This document shows, piece after piece, positions 34,147 to 44,399 of a stretch of DNA of 64,000 bases; positions within the stretch are counted from its first letter, which is position 1, and every line of letters starts with the position of its first letter. The DNA comes from CAVRAZ01 sp963719135. Lineage in GTDB: Bacteria; Pseudomonadota; Gammaproteobacteria; DSM-19610. Below the pieces are notes generated by a model, which was given only the letters and a program-made list of their open reading frames with translations, was not told where the DNA came from and searched no databases. The stretch spans positions 62,001 to 126,000 of the forward strand of contig CAVRAZ010000002.1 in assembly GCA_963719135.1 (NCBI GenBank), in the 5' to 3' direction. A program made the translations under genes and the position numbers.

Positions 34147-34770
34147 CTAGATGCCGATCGTGGAATCCCAGCGGTTGACGATGCCGCAGAACAGGTCGGC
34201 GGTGCGTTCCGCGTCATATTTCGCCGAATGCGCCTGTTCTTCGTCCCAGTCGAATCCGGCGGCCATGACCGCGCGCGCCAGCACCGTCTGGCCGAACGCC
34301 AGGCCGGCCAGCGTCGCCGTGTCGAAACAACTGAACGGGTGAAATGGATTGCGCTTGATGCCGCAGCGATTGGCGGCGGCGTTGATGAACCCGATGTCGA
34401 ACGACGGGTTGTGTCCGACCAGGATCGCGCGCGTGCACGCGTGCGCCTTGACCGCCCTGCGCACCGGCTGAAAGACGGCGCCCAGCGCGTCTTTTTCCTT
34501 TTGCGCGAAACGGAAGGGGTGATACGGATCGATGCCCGTGAATGCCAGCGATTTTTCGTCGAGGTTGGCGCCGGGGAAGGGCTCGACGTGACAGGTGATC
34601 GTGTCGACCGGCGTCAGCGCACCCCGCTCGTCGTAATCGAGAATCACCGCGGCGATTTCCAGCAGGGCGTCGCGCTTGGGGTTAAAGCCGGCTGTCTCCA
34701 CGTCGACAACCACCGGCAGGAAGCCGCGGAAGCGTGCTGCAAGGCGGCTTGGTTTGGTTTCTGCGTCCAT
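34147..34770 (-). CDS. rnt: Ribonuclease T
   Basis: RNase T trims 3' ends of tRNA and other stable RNA. The 207-residue DEDDh exonuclease has FRGFLPVVVDVETAGFN (Asp-Glu), the GHNPSFDIGFINAA motif, IKRNPFHPFSCFDTATLAGLAFGQTVLA and the catalytic HSAKYDAERTADLFC. These RNase T-specific stretches distinguish it from the DnaQ proofreading subunit. The start at 34770 (MDAETKPSR) fits the usual length. RNase T is mainly gammaproteobacterial, which supports the taxonomic reading. Confidence 0.94.
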   Translation of the reverse strand: MDAETKPSRLAARFRGFLPVVVDVETAGFNPKRDALLEIAAVILDYDERGALTPVDTITCHVEPFPGANLDEKSLAFTGIDPYHPFRFAQKEKDALGAVFQPVRRAVKAHACTRAILVGHNPSFDIGFINAAANRCGIKRNPFHPFSCFDTATLAGLAFGQTVLARAVMAAGFDWDEEQAHSAKYDAERTADLFCGIVNRWDSTIGI

Positions 34771-34792
34771 CGTGCTAAAGGATAACCAAACT

Positions 34793-35707
34793 GTGGACAT
34801 AAGGCGACGACTGATTGATTGCAGGCTGTGCGTCCGGTACGCGGGCGTCCTGCTTGCGCTGATCGCGCTTGCCGTTTGGATGCACCCGCCGGACGCGCTC
34901 GGCGGCGATTTCACCCGCGGACTCCTGTGGCGGATCGAGGCGGCAGATGCCGAACCGAGCTATCTGTTCGGCACTATTCATTCGGAGGACGCGCGGGTCC
35001 TTGCGCTGGCTCCGCCGGTACGTCAGGCGTTCGACGGCGCACACCGGATCTGCCTGGAAATCACGCTGGACGCCGCGACGCTGGTCACCACCAGTCTGGC
35101 GATGATGCTGACCGATGGCCGAACGCTCAAAGACATTGTCGGCGACGACCTTTACCAAAAGACAGTGGCCGCCCTGGCGGATTATGCCGTGCCGGAAATG
35201 GTCACAGCCCAGCTCAAACCCTGGGCGGCCGCCACCACGCTGATCATGCCCAAACCCGTCACCGGCGTCGTGCTGGACACGGCGTTCTACCGGGACGGCG
35301 TCGCCGCCGGCAAACCGGTCGAGGGGCTGGAAACGGTCGCTGAACAACTGCAGGTGTTCGAGAATGTCGAAGAACGGCACCAGGTCACCCTGCTGCGCGA
35401 CACCGTCGAACACCTGCCCGAGGTGCGCGCGGATTACGAGGCGTTGCTGGCCGCCTGGCTGGATCGCGACCTGGACAGGCTCGTGGCCATCGGCGACGCG
35501 TCCCTGCAACGCACCGATGACGACTTCTTCAAGTCCTTCAAGCGCACCCTGATCGTCGATCGCAATCACCGCATGGACGAGCGCATGCAGCCGTACCTGA
35601 AAACCGGCGGTGCCTTCATCGCCGTCGGCGCCCTGCACCTGCCGGGCAAAGAGGGGTTGCTGAACCTGCTGGAAAAACGCGGGTACAAGGTTGTGCGCGT
35701 GTGGTAG
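34793..35707 (+). CDS. TraB/GumN family protein
   Basis: The protein, about 304 residues, has an N-terminal hydrophobic segment (YAGVLLALIALAVW) and a TraB/PrgY/GumN domain with SYLFGTIHSEDARV near its start and FIAVGALHLPGKEGLLNLLEKRGY at its end. These hold the two GxxH motifs of the family. Members are thought to be metal-dependent peptidases or membrane-associated regulators; the substrate here is unknown. A GTG at 34793 is taken as start, with AAAGGA upstream. It diverges from rnt with only 22 bases between. Confidence 0.85.
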   Translation: MDIRRRLIDCRLCVRYAGVLLALIALAVWMHPPDALGGDFTRGLLWRIEAADAEPSYLFGTIHSEDARVLALAPPVRQAFDGAHRICLEITLDAATLVTTSLAMMLTDGRTLKDIVGDDLYQKTVAALADYAVPEMVTAQLKPWAAATTLIMPKPVTGVVLDTAFYRDGVAAGKPVEGLETVAEQLQVFENVEERHQVTLLRDTVEHLPEVRADYEALLAAWLDRDLDRLVAIGDASLQRTDDDFFKSFKRTLIVDRNHRMDERMQPYLKTGGAFIAVGALHLPGKEGLLNLLEKRGYKVVRVW

Positions 35708-35746
35708 TGGGTTGCCGGCGCGACAGGGTGCGGAATTCAATCCCGT

Positions 35747-36070
35747 TTAACCGCGAAGGCCGCAAAGAACGCGAAGGTATGAACGATTAACCGCGAAGGA
35801 CGCGAAGGACGCGAAGGGACCCCCCTCTTAACCACAAAGGACACAAAGGACACGAAGAAATGATTGTTTGACTCGCGGTCTTCGGTGGTGAGAGACGCCG
35901 CGATTGACTGTCAACGGGCCTTACGCACGCTTCCATTGCATGCGGTGCGCTTGCACCGGCAGGACCGCACGCTCCAGGGTTTCTTGGAAATAGTTACCTT
36001 TGTGCTCTTTGTGTTCTTTGTGGTTAAGAGGGGGGATTCCTTCGCGTCCTTCGCGTCCTTCGCGGTCAAA
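35747..36070. repeat. AACCACAAAGGACAC-family palindromic repeat, copy 3
   Basis: This is the most complete copy. Outer arms CGCGAAGGACGCGAAGG (about 35794) pair with the complement at about 36045-36064. Inner arms AACCACAAAGGACACAAAGG (35829) pair with TTTGTGTTCTTTGTGGTT (about 36007). The core begins AAATGATTGTTTGACT and ends TTTCTTGGAAATAGTTACC. A second outer-arm-like sequence precedes it at 35749. It separates the TraB-like gene from pyrC, both of which end toward it. Confidence 0.88.
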
Positions 36071-36091
36071 TGAGCTGTTATCTTCCCAAAA

Positions 36092-37123
36092 TCACCCAAC
36101 CAGCCGCCACCCGATGCGCTCGCCCGCACGCATCGGCACCACGACCTCGTCGCCGAGCGGATAGTCGGCCGGAACCTCCCATGCGGATTTTTCCAGCGTA
36201 ATGCTGTCCTCGTTGCGCGGCAGTCCATAGAAGTCGGCGCCGTAGTGGCTTGCGAACGCCTCCAGCCGGTCGAGCGCGCCGGCGGCCTCAAAGGCTTCGG
36301 CATAGAGTTCGATCGCCGCGTGGGCGGTGTACAGGCCCGCGCAGCCGCAGGCCGATTCCTTGGCCGACCGCGCGTGCGGCGCACTGTCGGTGCCGAGGAA
36401 GAACTTGGCATTGCCGTCGGTCGCGGCGGCCACCAGCGCCCGGCGATGGCGCTCGTGCTTGAGCACCGGCAGGCAATAGTGATGCGGACGCATTCCTCCG
36501 GCGAACATGGCATTGCGGTTCATCAGCAGGTGGTGCGCCGTGATGGTCGCCGCGACATTCGGCGCCGCCGCTTCGACGAACTCCACGCCCGCCTCGGTCG
36601 TCACGTGTTCGAGCACCAGCTTCAGCGCCGGAAAGCGCCGGCACAGCGGTGCCAGGTGCCGTTCGATGAACACCGCTTCCCGATCGAACACGTCCACCTC
36701 GGGATCGGTGACTTCACCGTGCACCAGCAGCGGCACGCCCAGTTCTTCCAGCGTCTCCAGAACGCCGTAAGTGTACTCGAGGCGGGTGACGCCGGAATCC
36801 GAGTGGGTGGTCGCGCCGGCGGGATAATATTTCACCGCATGAACCTGGCCGCTGGCGTGCGCCGCGAGAATTTCACCCGAAGGTGTGTTGTCGGTCAGGT
36901 ACAGGGTCATCAGCGGCCGGAAACCGGTCGCCTGCGGCAGCGCCGCCAGAATGCGTTCGCGGTAGGCCAGTGCGGCCAGCGTGGTCGTCACCGGCGGGCG
37001 CAGATTGGGCATGACGACGGCCCGGCCGAAACGGGCCGCGGTGTGCACTATGACGGACCGCATCGCCCCACCGTCGCGCAGGTGCAGGTGCCAGTCGTCG
37101 GGACGCCGAAGGGTCAGTTGCAT
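36092..37123 (-). CDS. pyrC: Dihydroorotase
   Basis: PyrC closes the dihydroorotate ring in pyrimidine synthesis. The 343-residue enzyme has the metal-binding HLHLRDG, MPNLRPPV, the carboxylated lysine region AVKYYPAGATTHSDSG, the later ligands VHGEV and LEHVTT, and FLGTDSAPH. It is the homodimeric class II type. The ATG at 37123 gives the correct N-terminus MQLTLRRPDDWHLH; an overlong frame extends far upstream but has no gene character there. Confidence 0.96.
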   Translation of the reverse strand: MQLTLRRPDDWHLHLRDGGAMRSVIVHTAARFGRAVVMPNLRPPVTTTLAALAYRERILAALPQATGFRPLMTLYLTDNTPSGEILAAHASGQVHAVKYYPAGATTHSDSGVTRLEYTYGVLETLEELGVPLLVHGEVTDPEVDVFDREAVFIERHLAPLCRRFPALKLVLEHVTTEAGVEFVEAAAPNVAATITAHHLLMNRNAMFAGGMRPHHYCLPVLKHERHRRALVAAATDGNAKFFLGTDSAPHARSAKESACGCAGLYTAHAAIELYAEAFEAAGALDRLEAFASHYGADFYGLPRNEDSITLEKSAWEVPADYPLGDEVVVPMRAGERIGWRLVG

Positions 37124-37516
37124 GGCTGAAAAATCCTGTTGTTCGGCATTGATTTCCGGGCGCTTTTGCAGCAATGGCCGGCCAGGTTCACCTTGACCTG
37201 ATTGCGCAAAACAAAGATCATATCGCGCTTGGTCACGCTCGGGTACCGCGGCGCGGCCGACGCCCGTTGCGTCGCCCCGGCCCGGTGGCCCGAAGGTTCC
37301 GGCCGGCAGGCTGTTGAAACGCGTGCGGGCGAGAGCCGGTGAAAGGTGCAGTGTACACGCAGCACACCAGCGGTTTGAGCCGGAATTCGACGCCCGACCG
37401 TGGCGCATGAAGGTATTTCGACAGCCTGCCATAGCGATCCCGGCATCGACCGGCTGATTCCCTTTTACCTGGCCGCTCCGGCACTCCGGGCCGCCTTTTG
37501 AAACGCAAGGAGCCCC
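37124..37516. other. Divergent promoter region between pyrC and the pyruvate dehydrogenase operon
   Basis: This 393-base region must contain promoters for both directions. No operator or riboswitch was identified. AAGGAG lies immediately upstream of the E1-alpha start. Confidence 0.4.
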
Positions 37517-38509
37517 ATGAACGTCGCCGACAAAAAAAGGCTTTTGCGCGAGATGCTGTTCGCGCGCCGCTTCGAGGAGCGCTGCTACGAAGCCTATGTG
37601 GAACGGAAGATTGGCGGGTTTCTCCATCTGTATCCCGGCCAGGAGGCGTGCGTGCACGGTGTGCTGGAGGCCGCGCGCCCCGGGTTCGATTACGTGATCA
37701 CCGGCTACCGCGACCACGTTCACGCCATCAAGTGCGGCGCCGATCCCAAGGAAGTCATGGCCGAATTGTACGGCCGGGAAACGGGTTCGTCGAAAGGGCG
37801 CGGCGGCTCGATGCACATCTTCGACGTGGAACATCACTTCATGGGCGGCTATGCCCTGGTCGGCGGACCCTTCCCGCTGGCCGCCGGCATGGCCAAGGCG
37901 GTCAAGATGAGAGGCGGCGAGGAAATCGCCCTCTGCTTCCTCGGCGACGCGGCCAACAACCAGGGCACGTTCCACGAAACGCTGAACATGTCCAAGCTGT
38001 GGAATCTGCCGGTACTGTTCGTGTGCGAAAACAATCTGTACGGCATCGGCACGCGCATCGACCGCTCGACGGCGGTGGTGGATCAGTACAAGCGCGTGTC
38101 CGGCTACAACATGCCGTCGGCGCAGGAAGACGGGCAGGACATCGAAAAGGTGTTCAAGGCGGCGACAAAAGCCGTGGATCACGTGCGCGGCGGCAAGGGC
38201 CCTTACTTCCTCGAGCTGATGACCTATCGCTATCGCGGCCATTCGATGTCCGATTCCAATGCGTATCGTTCCAAGAAAGAGGAGCGCATGTGGTCGGACC
38301 GTGATCCGATCATACTGCTGCGCGACCGCATGATCGCGGCCGGCGAACTCACCAAGAACGACTACAAGGCGCTCGATACCGAGATCCTCGACGAAATCGA
38401 AAACGAGATCATCGCGTTTGCCGAATCCTCGCCCGAACCGCGGGTGGAAGAACTGGAGAAATACGTGCTGGCGGACAATGATCCCTGGGTTTACGGAGGT
38501 CGGCGCTGA
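37517..38509 (+). CDS. pdhA: Pyruvate dehydrogenase E1 component, alpha subunit
   Basis: With the beta subunit this makes the thiamine-diphosphate-dependent decarboxylase of the complex. The 330-residue protein has GFLHLYPGQEA, the RDHVHAIKCG loop, GRGGSMHIFD, GGPFPLAAGMAKA and the thiamine-diphosphate motif GDAANNQGTFHETLNMSKLWNLPVLFVCENN, then YRYRGHSMSD. ACAAGGAG precedes the start. Its stop overlaps the start of the beta gene by one base. The best guess is pyruvate as substrate; acetoin dehydrogenase E1 is similar. Confidence 0.92.
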   Translation: MNVADKKRLLREMLFARRFEERCYEAYVERKIGGFLHLYPGQEACVHGVLEAARPGFDYVITGYRDHVHAIKCGADPKEVMAELYGRETGSSKGRGGSMHIFDVEHHFMGGYALVGGPFPLAAGMAKAVKMRGGEEIALCFLGDAANNQGTFHETLNMSKLWNLPVLFVCENNLYGIGTRIDRSTAVVDQYKRVSGYNMPSAQEDGQDIEKVFKAATKAVDHVRGGKGPYFLELMTYRYRGHSMSDSNAYRSKKEERMWSDRDPIILLRDRMIAAGELTKNDYKALDTEILDEIENEIIAFAESSPEPRVEELEKYVLADNDPWVYGGRR

Positions 38510-39489
38510 TGGCTGAGATGATGTACTGGGAAGCGATCCGGCGCGCCCACGACGAGGAAATGGCAAACAATCCGCTGGTCATCTGCATGGGTGAAGACAT
38601 CGGCGTGGCCGGTGGCACTTACAAGGCGACGCAGGGACTGTACGAGAAGTACGGCCCCGAGCGCGTCATGGATACGCCGATTTCCGAAAACGGTTACACG
38701 GGGCTGGGCATCGGCGCCTCGTTCCTCGGCGTGCGCCCGATCATCGAACTCATGTCGGTGAACTTCGCGTGGCTGGCGCTCGATCAGTTGTTCAACAGCG
38801 CCGCCAAGGTGCGCTACATGTCCGGCGGCCAGTTGACCGCGCCGGTGGTGGTGCGCTCGCCCGGCGGCACCGCGCACCAGCTCGGCGCGCAGCATTCGGG
38901 GCGCATGGAAAAAGTGTTCATGGGCATCGCCGGGCTGCGCGTGGTCACGCCATCGAGTCCGCGCCAGGCGTACGGGCTGTTGAAAGCGGCGGTGCGCTGC
39001 GACGACCCGGTGTTCATCAACGAGCACGAGTTGATGTACAACATGAAGGGCCAAGTGCCGGACGAGGAATTCTTCCATCCGCTGGAAGGCTCCGAGGTCG
39101 CGCGCGAAGGCGCCGACGTCACGCTGTTCGGTTACAACATTTCCGTGCACTGGTGCCTGCAGGCGGCGGCGACGCTGTCCAGGCAGTACGCTATCGAGGC
39201 CGAGGTGGTGGATCTGTACGCGTTGAGCCCGCTCGATCGCGCCGGTATCGCGCGGTCGATGCGAAAGACCCATCGCGCCGTGATCGTGGAAGAGGCCGAG
39301 CCGGCCGTCGGCGTCGGCGCCGAGGTGATGGCCATCATCAACGAAGAGTGTTTCTTCGAACTGGACGCCGCGCCGGTGCGCGTCTCGGCGGCTAACGTGC
39401 CCATGCCGTACAACCATCATCTGGAAAAAGCCGCGGTTCCGAATGCCGGCGACGTGGTCGATGCGGTGCGGCGGATGTTTGGCAAATAG
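38509..39489 (+). CDS. pdhB: Pyruvate dehydrogenase E1 component, beta subunit
   Basis: The 326-residue protein shows MGEDIGVAGGTYKATQGL, DTPISENGYTGLGIGASFLGVRPIIELM, VVVRSPGGTAHQLGAQHSGRMEKVFMGIAGLRVVTPS and the C-terminal transketolase domain VVDLYALSPLDRAGIARSMRKTHRAVIVEE. It forms the E1 heterotetramer with the alpha subunit encoded just upstream. A palindromic repeat then separates it from the E2-E3 gene by about 260 bases. Confidence 0.93.
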   Translation: MAEMMYWEAIRRAHDEEMANNPLVICMGEDIGVAGGTYKATQGLYEKYGPERVMDTPISENGYTGLGIGASFLGVRPIIELMSVNFAWLALDQLFNSAAKVRYMSGGQLTAPVVVRSPGGTAHQLGAQHSGRMEKVFMGIAGLRVVTPSSPRQAYGLLKAAVRCDDPVFINEHELMYNMKGQVPDEEFFHPLEGSEVAREGADVTLFGYNISVHWCLQAAATLSRQYAIEAEVVDLYALSPLDRAGIARSMRKTHRAVIVEEAEPAVGVGAEVMAIINEECFFELDAAPVRVSAANVPMPYNHHLEKAAVPNAGDVVDAVRRMFGK

Positions 39490-39507
39490 TCATTGATTGG
39501 CGATTCA

Positions 39508-39718
39508 TTAACCACAAAGGACACGAAGGACACAAAGGAGACATGTATTTGGGCTTTGAGAAGCGCGGGTTTGTCGGACTGTCCACGTTGTTGCGGTCGG
39601 CCCTCTGGCATGTTTCCGGCCCCAGCAGTTGACCCGCAGATAGCCGTGCGACGGGGCCATCGCTGTGACAACTATGGGCGGGGTTTCCTTTGTGTCCTTC
39701 GAGTCCTTTGTGGTTAAC
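39508..39718. repeat. AACCACAAAGGACAC-family palindromic repeat, copy 4, inside the pdh operon
   Basis: Arms TTAACCACAAAGGACACGAA (39508) and TTTGTGTCCTTCGAGTCCTTTGTGGTTAA (about 39690-39718) enclose about 150 bases with no credible gene. Outer CGCGAAGG arms are absent. It is located between the E1-beta and E2-E3 genes, which are otherwise expected to be co-transcribed. Confidence 0.85.
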
Positions 39719-39748
39719 AGTAAGCCAACCTGAAACGTGGATGCGTGA

Positions 39749-42700
39749 ATGGCTGAACCCTACGTCATAAAAATGCCCCAGTTGTCGGACACCATGACCG
39801 AAGGCGTCGTGGTGAGCTGGGAAAAGAACGTCGGCGACAGGATCAAGCGCGGCGAAATCGTCGCGACGGTCGAGACCGACAAGGCGATCATGGACGTCGA
39901 GGTGTTCCGCGACGGCTACCTGTCCGGCCCGATCGCGCCGGTCGGCAGCACCGTGCCGGTCGGGGGCGCCGTGGCCTATCTGGCGGCGACGGAGGACGCG
40001 GTGGAGCGCGACGATGCCGCCGTTCCCGCCGCGTCGCGCCAGTCCGCACCGGAGCGTGAATCCGCAGCACTGGAGAAATCCGGATCGCCGGCGGCGCAGG
40101 CGCCCCAGGGCGCGTCGCACACCGTCGTCATGCCGCAGTTGTCCGACACCATGACCGAAGGTGTCGTGGTAAGCTGGGAAAAGAAGCCCGGCGACAGGAT
40201 CGAGCGCGGGACGGTGGTTGCCCAGGTCGAAACCGACAAGGCGATCATGGACGTCGAAGTGTTCCGCGAGGGCTACCTGTCGGGGCCGGTCGCCCGAGTC
40301 GGCGCCACGGTGCCCGTCGGCGAGCCGCTGGCCTACCTGGTCGACCAGCCCGGGCAGGTGCTGGACACCGAAGCTGCGCCGGCAGCGGCGGTCAAACCGG
40401 CCGCAAAGGCTGCGGCCGCCACGCCGTCGGCGGTTTCGCCGGCGGTGCGCAGCGTCGCCCCGCCGGTGTCGATCGCCGGCACTGCGCCGCTGCCGCGTCC
40501 ACGCGCGCGGAAGGCCACGCCCTATGCGCGTGCGCTGGCCGGCCAGCGCGGCGTGGTACTTGACCAGGTCAGCGGAAGCGGCCCCGGCGGCGCGATCGTG
40601 GCGGCCGACGTGGTGAACGCACGACCGTCCTTCAGCGGTGCCGCGGTGCTGGCCGGTTTCCCGCAGGTGGACGTGCCCGGCGACGGCCGCGCCATGTCCA
40701 CACTGGAGAAGGCGATCAGCGACGCGATGACGGCGTCGCTGAGCATACCGACCTTCCGCGTCACCGCGCACGTCCGCATCGATGCGCTGATTCGCGCGTC
40801 CAAAGCCGCCGGTGCCTCGGTCACGGTCGCCGTCGCCAAGGCCTGCGCGCTGGCCATGCAGTCGCATCCGAAAATGAACTGGTGCTATCAGCCGCGCGAC
40901 AAGCTGGTGGAGCGCAGTCAGGTCGACATCGGCATGGCGGTCTCCGCCGAGGGCGGCGGGCTGGTGGTGCCGGTGCTGCGCGGCTGCGAGTCGCGTGAAC
41001 TCGGTGCGTTGAACCGGGACTGGAAGGAACTGGTCGAGCGCGCGCGCAAACGCCGCCTGAAACTCGAAGAGTACAGCGGTGCGACCTTCCAGATATCCAA
41101 CATGGGCATGTTCGGCGTCAGTTACTTCGATGCCATCCCCACGCCGGGCATCGCCTCCATCCTGGCGATCTCCGCCAATACGGAGCAGGGCAGCCCCTTT
41201 ACCATCACCGCCGATCATCGCGTCGTCAACGGCGCCGAGGTTGCGCAGTTCCTGCAATCGCTGAAGGACCTGATCGAACGCCCGGACGCCTGGATGGGTC
41301 CGACCGGTCCCGCGATTCCGGCCGGCGAATGGGACTACGACGTGGTTGTGGTCGGCGGCGGGCCCGGCGGCGAGGACTGCGCACGCGATCTCGCCGCGCA
41401 CGGTCTGAACGTCGCGCTGGTCAACGACGCGCCGTTTCCGGGCGGTGAATGTCTGTGGCGCGGCTGCATACCGTCCAAGGCCTGGCGCGCGGCCGCCGAC
41501 CGCATCCGCGACCGGCTGGAGGACGGCCATCTGGGCATCAGCAGCGGCACCTCGAAACTGGATTGGAACAGACTCGACGCGACGCGCCGGCAGGTGCTGG
41601 AAACGCGCGGCGACATGGCGCTGAAGACCGACAAGGGCGTCAGGATCAAATACCTTCAGGGCTTCGGTCGTTTCACCGGCGAGCACAGGCTGCTGATCGA
41701 CAGGTCCGGCAACCACAACGACCCGCACGCGCGCGCCCAACCCGGCAGCAAACCCGAGGGCGAGACCGTCAGTTTCGGCTGCGCGGTGATCGCCACCGGC
41801 GCGCCGCCCTGGGTGCCGCCGATTCCGGGCGCGCTGGAAGGCCTCGCCGAAGGCGGTGGCGTGCTGACGTCCGACACCGTCTGGGCGCTGGAGAAGCAGC
41901 CGAAAAGGCTGGTGGTCATCGGCGGCGGCGCCATCGGTCTGGAAATGGCGCAGATCTTCCAGGACTTCGGGTCCGAGGTGACGCTGCTCGAAGCGCAGAG
42001 CCGCATCCTCGCCGAAGTGGAACCGGAAATCGCGAAACAACTGACCGCCGTGCTCAACGACGATCCGCGCCTGACCCTGCACACCTCGGTGCAGATCGAA
42101 AAGATCAGCGGCAAGGCCGGCGCGATGACGATCAGGTACAAGGACGCCGAAGGCAAGGCGAAAACGCTCAAGTCGGAATACATCATCATGGGCACCGGCA
42201 AGCGGCCGGTGGTCGACGGCCTGGGCCTCGACCGGCTCGGCGTGGCGCTGGACCGCAGCGCGATCAAGGTCGACGCGCGCTGCCGCACCAGCGTGCCGTA
42301 CGTCTTCGCCATCGGCGACGTGATCGGCGGCCTGATGCTGGCACACACGGCCGCGCAGCAGGGCCGCGTCGCCGCCGCCACGATCCTCGGCGAGGACCTG
42401 AAGTACGATCAGGACAAGGACTGCGGCGTGATCTTCACGCGCCCCGAAGCCGCGTTCGTCGGCCTGTCCGTCGACCAGGCGAAGGCGAAGGGCATCGACG
42501 CGGTCGAAGTGAAGGTGCCGATGAACATCGACGCCAAGGCGATGATCAACAACGAACGCCACGGCATGATCAAGCTCGTCGCCGACAAGAACACACACCG
42601 CATCGTCGGCGTGCACCTGCTGGCCGACCACGCCGATACGCTGATCGGCGAAGCGGTGCTGATGGTGTCGGGCGACATGACGCTGGAACAGGTCGCCAAC

Positions 42701-42799
42701 GCCATCCACCCGCACCCGACCCAGACCGAGCTGTTCGGCGAACTGGCGCGGCGGCTGCTGGCGCGGCTGCGGCGCAGTGCGAAAGTCAAGGTGGGCTGA
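39749..42799 (+). CDS. Fused dihydrolipoyl acetyltransferase (E2) - dihydrolipoyl dehydrogenase (E3)
   Basis: One 1016-residue chain contains two lipoyl domains (about 4-80 and 124-200; lipoyl lysines K45 and K164 in ETDKA) and an Ala/Pro linker. An E1/E3-binding domain follows at about 254-290, then an acetyltransferase core (about 315-512) and a complete flavoprotein E3 (about 528-1016). The E3 part has the FAD motif GGGPGGEDCA, the redox disulfide GGECLWRGCIPSK (C568, C573), the NAD motif GGGAIGLEMA and the C-terminal HPHPTQTE. The acetyltransferase HxxxD motif reads HRVVN (H490, N494), with Asn in place of the usual Asp. Separate E2 and E3 genes are the norm. Confidence 0.93.
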   Translation: MAEPYVIKMPQLSDTMTEGVVVSWEKNVGDRIKRGEIVATVETDKAIMDVEVFRDGYLSGPIAPVGSTVPVGGAVAYLAATEDAVERDDAAVPAASRQSAPERESAALEKSGSPAAQAPQGASHTVVMPQLSDTMTEGVVVSWEKKPGDRIERGTVVAQVETDKAIMDVEVFREGYLSGPVARVGATVPVGEPLAYLVDQPGQVLDTEAAPAAAVKPAAKAAAATPSAVSPAVRSVAPPVSIAGTAPLPRPRARKATPYARALAGQRGVVLDQVSGSGPGGAIVAADVVNARPSFSGAAVLAGFPQVDVPGDGRAMSTLEKAISDAMTASLSIPTFRVTAHVRIDALIRASKAAGASVTVAVAKACALAMQSHPKMNWCYQPRDKLVERSQVDIGMAVSAEGGGLVVPVLRGCESRELGALNRDWKELVERARKRRLKLEEYSGATFQISNMGMFGVSYFDAIPTPGIASILAISANTEQGSPFTITADHRVVNGAEVAQFLQSLKDLIERPDAWMGPTGPAIPAGEWDYDVVVVGGGPGGEDCARDLAAHGLNVALVNDAPFPGGECLWRGCIPSKAWRAAADRIRDRLEDGHLGISSGTSKLDWNRLDATRRQVLETRGDMALKTDKGVRIKYLQGFGRFTGEHRLLIDRSGNHNDPHARAQPGSKPEGETVSFGCAVIATGAPPWVPPIPGALEGLAEGGGVLTSDTVWALEKQPKRLVVIGGGAIGLEMAQIFQDFGSEVTLLEAQSRILAEVEPEIAKQLTAVLNDDPRLTLHTSVQIEKISGKAGAMTIRYKDAEGKAKTLKSEYIIMGTGKRPVVDGLGLDRLGVALDRSAIKVDARCRTSVPYVFAIGDVIGGLMLAHTAAQQGRVAAATILGEDLKYDQDKDCGVIFTRPEAAFVGLSVDQAKAKGIDAVEVKVPMNIDAKAMINNERHGMIKLVADKNTHRIVGVHLLADHADTLIGEAVLMVSGDMTLEQVANAIHPHPTQTELFGELARRLLARLRRSAKVKVG

Positions 42800-42807
42800 C
42801 AGACCCT

Positions 42808-43034
42808 GAACCACTAAGGACACGAAGGACACAAAGGGTTTCTTGTTGTTGCGTCCTTCGGCGTCGTGGTCTTTGCAGGTCGTTGGCTGAGTCGCACCGG
42901 CGCTCGTGAATCCTGTGTCTGGCGATCCGGTTGATTCCTCGGGTTTGCTGGTTGCCCTCGTGAGACGGGATGGCTGTGCATCCCGAAGAGGGCTGAATTT
43001 AAACTTCGTGACCTTTGTGTCCTTTGTGGTTAAC
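42808..43034. repeat. AACCACAAAGGACAC-family palindromic repeat, copy 5
   Basis: Arms AACCACTAAGGACACGAAGG (42809) and CTTTGTGTCCTTTGTGGTTAA (about 43014-43034) enclose about 180 bases. It fills almost the whole gap between the E2-E3 gene and argG, ending 19 bases before the argG start. Confidence 0.85.
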
Positions 43035-43053
43035 AAGTGTGGTTGACAAAGCT

Positions 43054-44268
<1,215 letters not shown>

Positions 44269-44281
44269 CATCAAAAAGTGC

Positions 44282-44392
44282 AAAAAAGGGGTCGGAGTCG
44301 AATTTTGTCCGCAGTCTCGTGATCAAGCCCAAACCCGTGGACAAAATTCGACTCCGACCCCTTTTTTGAAATTCGACGCCGACCCCTTTTTG
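44282..44392. terminator. Long inverted repeat, probable bidirectional terminator between argG and the SGNH gene
   Basis: A 29-base arm at 44282-44310 (A-run, then GGGGTCGGAGTCGAATTT) is perfectly complementary to 44339-44367 with a 28-base loop. A third partial copy of the right arm (ATTCGACGCCGACCCC) follows at 44370-44392. A-runs and T-runs flank the stem, as in bidirectional terminators. Related sequences are common as dispersed repeats. Confidence 0.8.
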
Positions 44393-44399
44393 CGTGGAT

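Noticed and set aside
39392..43036. A 1214-codon open frame on the minus strand
   Set aside because: It lies opposite the E1-beta and E2-E3 genes, which have clear domains. The long frame is a by-product of high third-position GC, and its translation is rich in His, Arg and Asp with no domain.
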